Assembly: GCA_027604705.1 (NCBI GenBank)
Contig: JADHYV010000009.1
Coordinates: 467,471 to 531,470 of the forward strand
Length of the DNA stretch: 64,000 bases
Reading direction: 5' to 3'
DNA from: Allomyces arbusculus
Lineage: Eukaryota; Blastocladiomycota; Blastocladiomycetes; Blastocladiales; Blastocladiaceae
The translations under genes were made by a program, and so were the position numbers. The notes beneath the pieces were generated by a model, which worked only from the letters and a program-made list of their open reading frames with translations, did no database searches and was not told the DNA's origin. Below are positions 1-10,384 of this stretch, piece after piece. Positions within the stretch are counted from its first letter, which is position 1, and every line of letters begins with the position of its first letter.

Positions 1-1265
1 TACGAGACAGGCTTGAGCCGCTTGACCATTTGCGGCGGGCGCAAGTCCACTGGATCGGTGAGCAAGTCGGTGAGCCGATGGCCGGTCGAGACGCCCGGCG
101 TATCCATGATATGGCCCTTGAGTTCGTTATTGTTGACGACGGGCACCGTGTTGGGCACTTTCAGGAGCCCACCGAACCGCGACAGGGGCACGGGCAGGTT
201 GGCCACGGTGGTGCCCGGCACGCGCGAGACGGTGACGTTGCCGGCGGATTTCGGGAACCGAACGATGCGGTGCAGGCAGTTGAGGAACTCGGACTTGCCG
301 ACGTTGGTGTGTCCGAGGAGGTAGATGTCGCGGAGGTTGTACTTGAACCGCAGCGACTGCACGTCGTCAAACAAGTCACGGATGCCGAGCCCCGACTTGG
401 CCGAGATAACATGAACGGCGGCGGGGCGCCAGGACGGGTGCAAGCGGTTCACAAAATGCGCGGTCCACTGCTGCAGGCGCGCGGGTGTGGCTGAAAGCGG
501 GAGCAAGTCGGCCTTATTGAAGACAAGCACGTACGGCGCATGCCGCGGGATAATGCACGCCAGGTCAAAGTGCGTGGCCGGGAAATCGAGCAAATCGACC
601 ATTTGCACAAACAGGGCGCGGTGCACCTTGGTCAGGTCGAGCTGATCCGGGGAAATCGAGGGCGGACCAGGGACGGGGGAGGTATTGCTCACGGTCAGGT
701 CGTGGCAGCGTTGGCAGACCAGTTGTGCGACCACAGCCGTCTCGCGTTCGAGGGCCTTGACGACTTGGGCCAGTTTACGCTGCTCGGCGCGTGACTGAGG
801 CTTGGGGAGAGCAGCGACGAGGGCAGCACGGTCCTTTTCCTGCGCTTCGTGGAAAGCGAGCAGGTCGAGTTTGTGCTGGTGGTCGGCAACACGGTGGTCG
901 GTCAGAAACCCGGGTGCGTCGGCGGAATTGAACTGGAAAAAGGCGCCGCAGCCCGAGCACCGCTCGCGCTCAAGAGCATAGCGCGAGATGCGCGGGCTCG
1001 CCTGCGGGTTGGGGCTCGCCTGCGGGTCGGGGTTCGCAGGAGCAGCTGGGGCGGCGGGATCAGCAGCGGACTCGTCGAGAGCGGCCGAGGCGATCGAGGC
1101 CACAGGAGCACGGTGGGGAATCGAGAGCACGGGATAGCCAAGCGCGGGCCGGCAGAGGACAGGCACAGAGCGTATTGCGGTTGCGAGGTGGGCGCAATGC
1201 CAATGCGAGGAGGTGCTTGCGAGGAGACGCAGGGCCGCACGGGGCCGCGCCAGTGCGGAGATCAT
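1..1265 (-). CDS. NOA1: NOA1/YqeH-type circularly permuted GTPase, C-terminus cut by window edge
   Basis: Reading the minus strand from the ATG at 1265 gives about 420 codons with no stop before the left edge. The first ~40 residues (MISALARPRAALRLLAS...) are rich in Arg, Ala and Ser with no acids, like a mitochondrial presequence. Next comes a treble-clef zinc site (CSGCGAFF near 930, VCQRCHDL near 715). The GTPase motifs then appear in permuted order: G4 NKAD (about 505), SAKSGLG (about 395, G5-like), then the P-loop GHTNVGKSEF (about 310), a PGTT G2 region (about 225) and DTPG G3 (about 105). Zinc site plus G4-G5-G1-G2-G3 order is diagnostic for YqeH/NOA1/yeast Gep3 proteins, which act in mitochondrial small-ribosome assembly. 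No intron is seen in the visible part. The gene is divergent from the XPG gene. Family is certain; exact orthology (NOA1 versus Gep3) is less so. Confidence 0.9.
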   Translation of the reverse strand, partial: MISALARPRAALRLLASTSSHWHCAHLATAIRSVPVLCRPALGYPVLSIPHRAPVASIASAALDESAADPAAPAAPANPDPQASPNPQASPRISRYALERERCSGCGAFFQFNSADAPGFLTDHRVADHQHKLDLLAFHEAQEKDRAALVAALPKPQSRAEQRKLAQVVKALERETAVVAQLVCQRCHDLTVSNTSPVPGPPSISPDQLDLTKVHRALFVQMVDLLDFPATHFDLACIIPRHAPYVLVFNKADLLPLSATPARLQQWTAHFVNRLHPSWRPAAVHVISAKSGLGIRDLFDDVQSLRFKYNLRDIYLLGHTNVGKSEFLNCLHRIVRFPKSAGNVTVSRVPGTTVANLPVPLSRFGGLLKVPNTVPVVNNNELKGHIMDTPGVSTGHRLTDLLTDPVDLRPPQMVKRLKPVS

Positions 1266-1730
1266 GCTGCAGCAAGTTGGTTGCCGTTGGTTGGCGCGCA
1301 CGCGGCGCTGTTGCCTTGATATATAAGAGATCGCGGCCGGCTGGAGCTGTTGCGACGCTCGACAGGACAGCGATTGGATAATTTGATGCTGTTGTGATCG
1401 CTGCGGTAGCGTGCGGTGGATTACGCACGTGCAGGCCACCGCACCCTTCAGAGTGTGCAGTGAGTCGCAAGTTCGCGAGCGAGTGCACACCGTTATTGTC
1501 AACCGTGATTCTCAGCACGCCCAATCACAGCACCAGCACCAACACCAGCACCAGCACCAACACCAGCACCAGCACCAACACCAGCAGCACAGGCGCGAGA
1601 GCGAGCAGTCGCCGCCAGCGCGGCAAGCACCAGTACCGTCGTAGCAACGCAAGCCGGCATCGCCGCGCACACCTGTAGTGCTTCTCGGCTGGATCGCATT
1701 TGACTGGCACGGGCCCCCGCCGCCGCCACC
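1266..1730. promoter_or_regulatory. Divergent intergenic region between NOA1-like and XPG/Rad2 genes
   Basis: This 465-bp gap separates two start codons facing away from each other, so it must hold both 5' regions. It includes a CACCAG-type microsatellite at 1528-1590. No TATA box or other specific site could be assigned with confidence. Confidence 0.5.
1528..1590. repeat. CACCAG/CACCAA microsatellite
   Basis: About three and a half copies of an 18-nt unit (CACCAGCACCAGCACCAA) lie in the putative 5' region of the XPG gene, about 140 bp before its ATG. It is noncoding in the model given here. Confidence 0.8.
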
Positions 1731-4700
1731 ATGGGTGTCAAGTCGCTGTGGAATATCGTTTCGCCCGCGTCTAAGGCCGTGCGCCTCGACTCGCTTGACG
1801 GCCAGGTGCTCGCTATCGACGCGTCAATCTGGCTCTACCAGTTTGTCAAAGCCATGCGCGACGACGACGGCAACGCGCTTGACCACGCCCACCTGCTCGG
1901 CTTCTTCCGCCGCCTCTGCAAGCTGCTCTACTGGGGTGTCCGTCCCGTCTTTGTCTTTGACGGCGCCGCGCCCGACCTCAAGCGCGCGACCCTGGTATGC
2001 GGTCGACGTCTTGTCGTGCTGTGCAGTGATCACGCTGCTGATCAAGCGTCCTCTGTTTTGTAGGCCGAGCGCCGCCGCCGCGAAGGCGAAAGCGCGCACG
2101 ACGTGACGCGCACCGCCCAGCAGCTCCTGGCGGCACAGCTCCAGCTCGCGGTGCTGGACCACGCCAAGGGTCACCCGTCGGCCGGGATCCCGATTGCGCC
2201 CAAGGGCAAGGCCAAGCGGAAACGGGCCGCCAAGGACCCGTTTGCCCTGCCCGAGTCGACCGACTGGGAGGCCGTTATCCGCGCCAACTTGGCCAAGGCT
2301 CGCACCGCGCACGAGGATATTCGCATGCCGGCCCTGCCCGAAGAGCTGGCCGCAACTGCTTCTGCTCCTGCTTCCTCGTCCACCAGCAACGCGGGAGCTG
2401 CGGCCACTTCGTCGGCGGGCCACGTTGCTGCTGCCGCTGCGGTGAGAGCGGTCCCCACGACCAGGGACGCAGCACCCTCCAGTCCTGATCCGACCTGGAT
2501 CGAGTACGGCCGACGTCGGCGCCGACCGCGTGGCGGCGATCACGACGAGGCCGAGTTTATGCGCTCCCTCATGGTTTTGCACGCCGCGACCATGGGTGCC
2601 AACGTTGACGCCGACACGCAAGTACTCGACGAGGACGTGCAGCGTGCTGCGCACCACTTCAACTCGCTGCCGATCGAGGTACAGCACGAAATCGTCACGC
2701 AGCTCAAGGACCGGTCTCGCCAGCCATCGCATCGCCGTCTCGCCAAAATGATTCGTGACTCACCATCGGCGCTCGATTTTTCGATTCTTCAAGTCAAGAA
2801 TCTCATGACGCGCAATTACTTGACGCAAAAGCTGCACCAAGTATCGGGATTTGGTGGTGCCTCGCAGGAGCCCACGCTCGAGGCTATGGCCGCGCAAGCT
2901 CGTCGCGTCGCAAGCGACCGGCACCGGCGCTACGTGTTTCTCAAAAACGAGGACGGCCGCGGCTGGCGGTTCGAAGCGCAGACCACGGCCGACGACGGTA
3001 CCACAACGGCGTCCACCGCCACCGGTTCGTCGAACCGCGCACCACTCTCTGTTCTTTCCGACAAGGCCAAGCCGGCCTTCCCGCTCGTTGGCGTTGAGCG
3101 CGCATTTGGGACCGCCGAGCTACTTGCCATGGGGCTGCAGTCCGACTCAGACTCGGACGCCGACGACGAGTCGAGCAACGAATGGGACGAGAACGACGCT
3201 GTCTTTGAACCCGTGACGGCGGGGTCCTTCCCACCCGAGGTGCGGGACTTGCTCGCCATGGTCCCGCCACAGTTTCACGAGACGTTTGCGCTCGGCACGG
3301 AAATGCTGCACTCGGCTGTCGGCTGGACCGCAGAAGAGCTACGGCGCGCGCTGTCCGACTGCACGCAGCGACTCGATCTCGCGCAGCAGGAAATGGTGCA
3401 TGACCCGGCCCAAATGACGCATTTCGAAAACCTCAATTTTTGGGAGGACTTTCTCGACAAGTTGCTCGTACGTCGCGAGGCCATGGCGGCTGATGAGCGT
3501 CGCGCTCGTCGGACTGCATTTTCGGCACCGCGTCAAGACGATGCGGTTGCCGCTGCTGCTCAAGCGCTCGGTGCTCTGGCGCGCGACGGCGCCGAGGACA
3601 AGTTCAACAGAATGGTCGAGGGCGGTGGTGCAGCCGAGTCTGCTCCTGCACGTTGGTCGGCTGTGGTTCCCTTGACTCAACCTATTGATGGCAACTTTGT
3701 CATGCACGACCAAAGTACTCGCTCGCCCAATTTCGGTGCTTTGCCCGCTCATTCATGTTCAGCGGATTCGGGCCCACCGGCCAAACGCCCTCGCCTCATG
3801 TTTTCTCGAGACTCGGATTCGGATATGGATTCGGATTCGGACCTAGATTCCCAAACGGACACGCAACTGTGTGCGGGCCAGCACGACGGGCTCGGTTTCA
3901 TGAACTCGCAGTTGCGCGACTTGCCCATGCCACCGCCGCCGCAGTTTGCCCCGGTCGCTGTCGCCAGACGGAGTTTTGGTGCAGATCTGGCCGACTCGGC
4001 GTTAGTGGACCAAACAACAGTGGCCATCCCGGCAATGGACGCGGTGCCCTCATTTGACCCCGCGGCGTCGCCATCGGGCAAGGAATCCATCAGCACTGGT
4101 CAACGCGGAGATTCCACGTGTGCGCATCCTCGCGACGGATCGATTACCTCCCTGACCGAAGTCACGACCGCTCTACCGGCCGGCGGCATGGCATTGATCG
4201 ATGCACAAGAAGGCGGTGTCGTGAGCGACAATGACGAGGATGGGTCGTTTGAAGACGTCTCGTCGCCCGCTTTGGACGCGTCCCGCGCAGATCCTGGCCC
4301 GCTACCCGTCATTGGCGATGAAAAGTCGACGTGCGGTTCCGAGCAACCTGCCGACGACGAAATGGTTCTCGACGAGCAGCCCTCGAGCCATGGCGCCAGC
4401 AGCACCGTGGACGCTGACGACGATGAAATGGTAGAGTTTGAACCCGTCCCCGTAGCTGCCCCGATCGTCCCTTCGACCGTGCCCGTGCCGCAAGTGCTGC
4501 TACGCACCGATTTGGATGCAGCGTGGCTGTCCGCCTCGACCGTTTCTTCAGACGTGACCGCGGATCCATCGCCGTCGGCGCACGATCGTACACCGGATGT
4601 GCAACCCGCCGACGTGATCCACTTATCACAGCCCGATCCTCGCACCCCGCACGCGCGTCCAGTCTTGACGACGGCCGAGGAAGAGGCGCTCGACGCGATC

Positions 4701-6014
4701 ACCAAGACGCACCGCAGTGAAGAAGAGCAATTCGCTCATTTTTTGTCGGAGCTGCAGCAAAATGACTTGGCCACCGTGCAAGCCGACTTGGCCGAAAAGG
4801 AGCGCACTTTGACCGCGCGCATTCGGCAAGAAAAGCGCGATGCCGATGCGGTCACGTCCGAGATGGTGGCGGAGACGCAGACGCTGCTGCAGCTGTTTGG
4901 CGTGCCGTACGTCACGGCGCCGTTTGAGGCCGAGGCGCAGTGCGCGTGGTTGTCCAAGGAGGGTTTGGTCGATGGGGTCGTGACGGACGACTCGGACGTG
5001 TTCCTGTTTGGCGCCCAGGTCGTGTTCAAGAACATGTTCAATTCGGCCAAGTACGGTACGTTGGTTGTCTTAGCGCCGCGAGCCGCTTTCATGACCGCTG
5101 TTGACGAGTTGAATTGACCATTTCCATGATCCGAAACCATAGTCGAACGGTACACGGCAACCGATCTGGCCGAGGCGCTTCAACTGGACCAACGCGCACT
5201 GATCCAACTCGCGCACCTGCTCGGCTCCGACTACACGTCGGGCATCTCGGGAATCGGCGCCGTCGCCGCTATGGAAATCCTCGCCGAGTTTGCCAGCGAC
5301 GCCGTGGACCCTGACGGCAGCACCGAGCTCACACGGTTCGCTGAATGGGCGCGCGCCATCAATCAAGGCCAAGACCCGGACGGCGCGTCCGATCGTCCCA
5401 TCTCGGACGTCCGACAGCGACTCCGTCGACTCGCCGCCAACGTGCCCGGCCGCAACTTCCCGGACCCGCGCGTCGACGCGGCCTATCTCCACCCGACGGT
5501 CGACGAGTCGCGCGAGCCGTTCACGTGGGGCGAGCCGGATATTGACGGATTGCAGACCTTGTTCTGGGACCGGGTCGGGTGGCCGCCTGCGCGCGTTCAG
5601 TCGACGGTCGGGCCGTTGATTGCGGTCATGAACCAACGCCGACACCAAACACAGACGAAACTCACGTCGTTCTTGACTATTACCGACGCTCGTGCTCGGA
5701 CGAAGCCAATCACGTCGGTGCGGATGCAGCGCGCGATTGCGACGAAGCGGGCGAGGACCGCGGGTGATGAGGAGGAGGAAGATGGGGAGGACGGGTCGAG
5801 TTCCAGCGATGAGGGGTCGTCGGACGGCGACTCGGCCGCTCCTCCCCGGAAGAAGAGTAGCTGCGGCCGTGGCGGTGCTCGTGGTCATGATCGTGGCTGC
5901 GGAGGTCGCGGTCGTGGTCGTGGGGGTCGCGGTCGCGGTCGTGGGGGTCGCGGTCGCAGTCGTGGTAGCCCACATTCCGTGGGTGCTGAAGGAACCGGCT
6001 CGCCAGTCAACTAG
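1731..6014 (+). CDS. RAD2: XPG/Rad2 (ERCC5) structure-specific endonuclease
   Basis: Three exons are inferred: 1731-1994, 2064-5055 and 5143-6014, giving about 1375 aa. The N-terminal nuclease block starts [10 protein letters not shown], with [15 protein letters not shown] at the end of exon 1. After a ~940-residue acidic, low-complexity spacer comes the I-domain ([27 protein letters not shown]; about residues 1030-1080), carrying the conserved acidic active-site residues. Exon 3 opens the helix-hairpin-helix part ([14 protein letters not shown]). A long spacer between N and I regions distinguishes XPG/Rad2 from FEN1 and EXO1. The enzyme makes the 3' incision in nucleotide excision repair, with TFIIH. 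It is longer than human XPG (1186 aa). The C-terminus carries an unusual Arg/Gly-rich tail (about 1326-1365). Intron 2 has phase 1 and joins KY|VERYT. The spacer contains a [11 protein letters not shown] stretch. Confidence 0.95.
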
Positions 6015-6810
6015 GGAAAGCGGCCGCATGGTTGGCTCCCTTCTGTCAATGTAGTGGGCATATTAAATAGTGGCGTTGTTTCAGCTCATGATCGTTTGGC
6101 GAGAACTAGTTTGGTGTCGATGGCCGATTTGGACTTGGAATACCACGGCTGCATCACCATGCTTCTCCACCTCGTCAATTTCCACCGAACCTTGCTGTCC
6201 TTGTCCTTGTATACATCCTCGGCGAGTGCTGGGCCGATCTGTGTGTTGCTGACTTTCTGATCGTTTTGGTGATGGAGGACACAGAAGAGCATTCTAGAGG
6301 GTGGCCACAAATGGTTGCTTCGCTTTTGCGGCTGCAACGGCTCTTCACAGATCAGCATCACATCAGAGCGGCTGCCTAGTAGATGCACTTCACACTTCAA
6401 CCGATCATATCTACTTAGCCAAAATGTTCCGGCGATAAAAATCAACGTTCTCACTAATTCTTGCAAACAATTTGTTGAGAGCAAGACAGCAGCATGCATC
6501 AGCTGATTGGCCAGCTGATGCAACACTGCCTCCATACCCATCAAAGAAGACATCTTTGATGCAAAGAAGGAGGCTGCAGGGGCAATGATTTTCGCACCTT
6601 TCATCATATTATGACGAGAGAAGGAGAAATGTGCCTTTATGGCTGGCGGGACGAGACTTGTGCCAAGCTGGTCGAAATCAGTCCAATCTCCTGCAACTTG
6701 AAATTACTTGCAAACGACGAGACCCAACACGGCGCTGCTACTTCGATTCTCTCTCGCCTATTGCCAGCTCCAAGTTAGTTGCAACGCGCTGCTTCTGATT
6801 GCAATCAACC
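6015..6810. other. Intergenic, AT-richer island with hairpins
   Basis: No gene is supported in these 796 bp. The middle (about 6060-6640) is visibly less GC-rich than the flanks, so all frames stay open longer. One 173-codon minus-strand frame (6086-6607) resembles nothing I recognise. Two perfect short inverted repeats sit at 6496-6521 and 6539-6561. Confidence 0.6.
6496..6561. repeat. Two adjacent perfect inverted repeats
   Basis: GCATCAGCTG and CAGCTGATGC pair perfectly around a 6-nt loop (6496-6521). Eighteen bases on, CATCAAAGA and TCTTTGATG pair around a 5-nt loop (6539-6561). Both lie in the AT-richer noncoding island. They could be a small mobile-element relic or a transcript hairpin. 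Confidence 0.7.
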
Positions 6811-9226
6811 ATGACGGATTCGCTCGGCGAGAGCGGCGAGGGCACCGGCCCACCTTTCTCGAGCGATGGTTGGGTCATTTCGAGCAAAATAAGTGGTCGC
6901 GACGGCCCGACGACTACGGCACCCGTGATTCCTTCGCTCATCATGTTCATCGTGTCGATCTCGCTGCTGTTCTGCGCGCTTCCAATCGCCTGGTGCCGGT
7001 ACACCAACTGCTGGCCGTGTCGGCGATTGCGCCAGCGCAATCCTGATGTGGACGCGACGACCGAGCTATCCCACCGACCAAACGCGCGCTTCGGCTCCGC
7101 CAGCTCCCGCCGCCTCGTGTCCGGCTCGACTTCTGCAGCAACGATTGCGAAAACCGATTCGCTTGGCCTGTCCACACGCGCTGCTCTCATCTTGGATTCT
7201 CGTGCGTTGCTGGTCGAGGAGGAGATGTCAAGTGGCGGCAGCAACAATACCGCAGCGGCCAGGGGCAAGAACACGACCCGGAGCAGCGTTACTTCCTCGA
7301 CCGCCGCGACGAGTTCAAGGCCGTCGCCGTCACCTTCGTCCTCGGCATCGTCAAGCCGCAGCCCCGCTTCGATTACTATCAACGGCGCGTCCAAGGGTCC
7401 ATCGCACACGAGCAGCCGCCGGAGCGCACCACCTCTCTGGACACGTACCGCGTCCAGTCCCGCCTTGCCCCCATCCCTGCACCGGCCGTGGTCAAGTCGG
7501 TCGCGCACTGAACCGGTCGACGGAATTGAACTGGACGTGACGCTGCCGCAGTCGTATTCTCGCCCGCGCGACGTGGTCACGCTGGCGCGGCAAAGCACGT
7601 TCGTGGAGTTGCAGCGTCTGCCCAACTCGTCGTCGACGCTGAGCCAAGTCTCGGCGGCGCAGTTGCTGGCTCGTGCTATCAAACCAGTTGTCAAGGCAAA
7701 TGGCGGACCAGCAAGGTGTGTCGGTCGCTCTCTTTGTATGACGCCTCGCGCACTGATGGTATGAACTGACGGCTCCTCGCCATCATGACCGTTTCTAGCA
7801 AAACTACGCCGGTTGACGGTCGGTCGCTGACTTTTGGGCTCGACTTGCCCATGGGTTTGGTAACGACCGGGACCCTGGCTTTGGATTCGTTGTTGGTCAG
7901 CCATTTGGATTTCCAGGTGCACTATTCGCAAACCATGGGCGAAGACGCCTTTTCATCGGTCCACGGCGGCACGTTCCGCGCCCAAGCAGTGCAAGTACGG
8001 TGTTTCTCGCGCGGATTTTCGCGTTTACCTTCTACCAGCTCGACGGGCCAAGGCGCACTCTCGCTGTTCAATATGGTCGCACGTCCTCGCACGGAACCGG
8101 CTCAGGAAACGGCGCCGATGTGGTCCGACGACGAAGTTGCTCGTTTGTGGCAAAGAGAAGTTCAGATCATGCGGTTCGTGTCGCCTGCGCAATCATGTTC
8201 TTCTTAGCAACGTTTGTCGTTCCTGCGCACGAAAACTCACTGCTTGGAATGTATTGCGTGTCCAGTGAACTGCAGGGTCACAGAAACATCCTGCGCCTCG
8301 TTGGGGTTTCGCAAGTCGCGGCGACGCCCACGGGCACCGTTTCCTACACGCTCTACGAATGCGCGAAGCCGCTGATCGAGCTCGTGTTTAACCTGACGAT
8401 TGACTGGTTCGACGACGACTCGCTCGATATTGTGAGCGACGTCGCGTCGGCCCTGGCGTTTGCACGGTCACGCGGGTATGATCACGGATCGCTGACGCTG
8501 CTCGATGTTTGGACCGTCCCGACAATGCAGCCATTGGGTCGCCCACGGGCGGTCTTGTCGGCACCGAGCAGCGGCGGTGCCATGTCGTCGGCGGCCCCCA
8601 ACGCGCACTTTGTGACGAAAGTGGCCGGGTTTGGGCTCCACCCGGAGCAAGTCGCCAAGCGCATTGCAACGACGGTCGACACGATGCGCCGGCATGTGTA
8701 CGCGCGTTACGCCGACCCGTACCTGATCAAGACGGCGACCGCGCTGGCCGATCAGGGCCCGCAGGCGTCCGCGGCCTCCGACGGCGGGACCGACTTGTCT
8801 GCCCGATCGACACCGGTCCTAAGTCCAGCTATCCCGGCAAACGGGACCGGGCAACCCATGGACACGGCCGAGCAACGGTCCGAGCGACTTAAAAAGGCGG
8901 CCCGCACCGCCGCCGTTTACGCGTTGGGCGTGCTGCTCTACGAGTGCGTCGAGCGGCGGCCTGTATTCGATCATATTGCCGCTGACAATGTGCAAGCCGC
9001 ACTGAGCCGCCCAATCCGGCCCATCGTTGACCTGCAGCGGTCGCTAGCCAACTCGGCGGTGCGGTCGGCCGATATTGGGCTCAAGCGCAAGCTCCGCGTC
9101 AAGTTGCTCGAGCTCATGTCGCGGTGCTGGTCGGGCGACGTGGCACGCCGGCCGAACATTGACGGCGTGGAGGCAGAGTTGCAGGGGATGCAGGAGATGG
9201 TAAAGCAGATTGTGTTCCGCGGATGA
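6811..9226 (+). CDS. Single-pass transmembrane TKL-like pseudokinase
   Basis: Four exons are inferred: 6811-7715, 7799-7999, 8039-8173 and 8266-9226 (about 733 aa). A hydrophobic segment at about residues 40-62 is followed by a Cys/Arg-rich stop-transfer stretch and a Ser-rich juxtamembrane region. The kinase-like domain begins with a glycine-loop relic (GEDAFSSVHGGTF), then AQAVQVR where the VAxK lysine would be. The alpha-C/beta-4 join REVQIMR|ELQGHRNILRLVG fixes the exon 3/4 splice. The catalytic loop HRDLKxxN reads HGSLTLLDVW and DFG reads AGFG, so both catalytic aspartates and the lysine are absent. Subdomain IX (VYALGVLLYE) and XI (LMSRCWSGDVARRP) are well kept and TKL-like. I infer a signalling scaffold or allosteric partner rather than an active enzyme. 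The small intron 8000-8038 is the least certain; read-through would add 13 residues. Confidence 0.8.
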
Positions 9227-10384
9227 CTTCTGTTGCGATGAGATGCGGGGTAGCGCGTGTCGTTTATCGGTTGGTGGGACGGCTGAATCGGGCGGACAGT
9301 GCACGTGCGCGAAGACTTGGTTTGGGCTAGCATGGGCCGCAATAGCAAATGCCCAGAGTACCCCGGAGTTGTGAGGGACACGGAGAAATAGACGACTTGA
9401 CTATCGACCGTTTTCGTTGGTCTTCCTTGGTACTTGAGCGTCTGCCAGCTGCATGCGCCACTGCGCTTGGACCTGCCAAAGCATGTGCGACCCTGAATAC
9501 AGAGTGCAATGTACCAGGATTGGTCATCCCTCTGAAGATAGTTGCCCGCTTGCTGTTGGTTCCTGTTGGAAATCTGTTTGTGAACTGTTGAGATCAGCAT
9601 CGTCCAGCATTGCAGGGTCATACTGGATGGAAGTGGGTCGATGCATGTCCGATTTGTGACCAACAGCTCGAGTATGATGTGATTCGCCCCATCTGATCGA
9701 CCGCACCCGACGTGAAGTGATTGGTCGGTTGGTCGATCAGCAGCAGCAGCTACGCCTTGCACGAACCGAAGCTGTGGATGCATGGGATGTGTTCGGAGAT
9801 GTGCACTGGTGCGGTGCATCAGTATCGTACGGTTACTCCCAGTACGCCATGGAGTGACTTGGACCGATTTGCATGCGGAGCAAGTCGGAGACAAGTAACG
9901 TCTGGCTTGACCGGTGCCACACACGTGCGACTGCGATCAGGGCGCGGCCCACGCGCGGCCATGGACAAACTGGGCCCACGCGGGCTGCTGCTCATTCATA
10001 AATAAATCGCGATACGCGCCGCGCTCTGATCACAGTCCACCCCATCCTCCACAACCGCAACCGTCAACCACCACGACCCACCAGCGACGACCAGTCGTCA
10101 AGCACCAACCTCCCGCGACCAACTTGGACCCCAGTCTCCCTGCATCGCGTCCCGCTCGATCACGTCGCCCCGTGCCGCCCGGCTGTCCTTGCCCCGACGC
10201 TCTCGTTGCAATCCAGTCCTGCTCTACCCGTCTCGCTGTCGTCTCGTGCCGTGTCGGTACGCTTGCCTGCTTGCCGGCCTGCCTGCTGCCGCTCGTCAGC
10301 CATGGAGTCGCTTGTGGTCGCCGAATTTTGCCTGACCTCCATGCGGCACGCCGCTCAATCTAGGCCCCTGCTGCCCGTCTCGCC
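9227..10384. other. Intergenic, no gene recognised
   Basis: About 1.16 kb lies between the pseudokinase stop and the FGAM synthase ATG. The last 350 bp are pyrimidine-rich and presumably hold the promoter and leader of the purine gene. Open frames here are short or antisense and show no recognisable domain. Confidence 0.55.

Noticed and set aside
5070-6029. 319-codon minus-strand frame over the XPG 3' end
   Set aside because: Its Thr/Ala/His repeats are simply the antisense reading of the Arg/Gly tail; the plus frame is the conserved one.
6086-6607. 173-codon minus frame as a real gene
   Set aside because: No recognisable family, and several frames are open in the same AT-richer island; kept only as an observation.
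6738-7931. 397-codon minus-strand frame opposite the pseudokinase N-terminus
   Set aside because: No recognisable motif, and the opposite strand carries a spliceable TM-kinase reading.
8971-9924. 317-codon minus-strand frame after the pseudokinase
   Set aside because: Overlaps the kinase C-lobe antisense and extends into noncoding DNA; no domain or codon bias.
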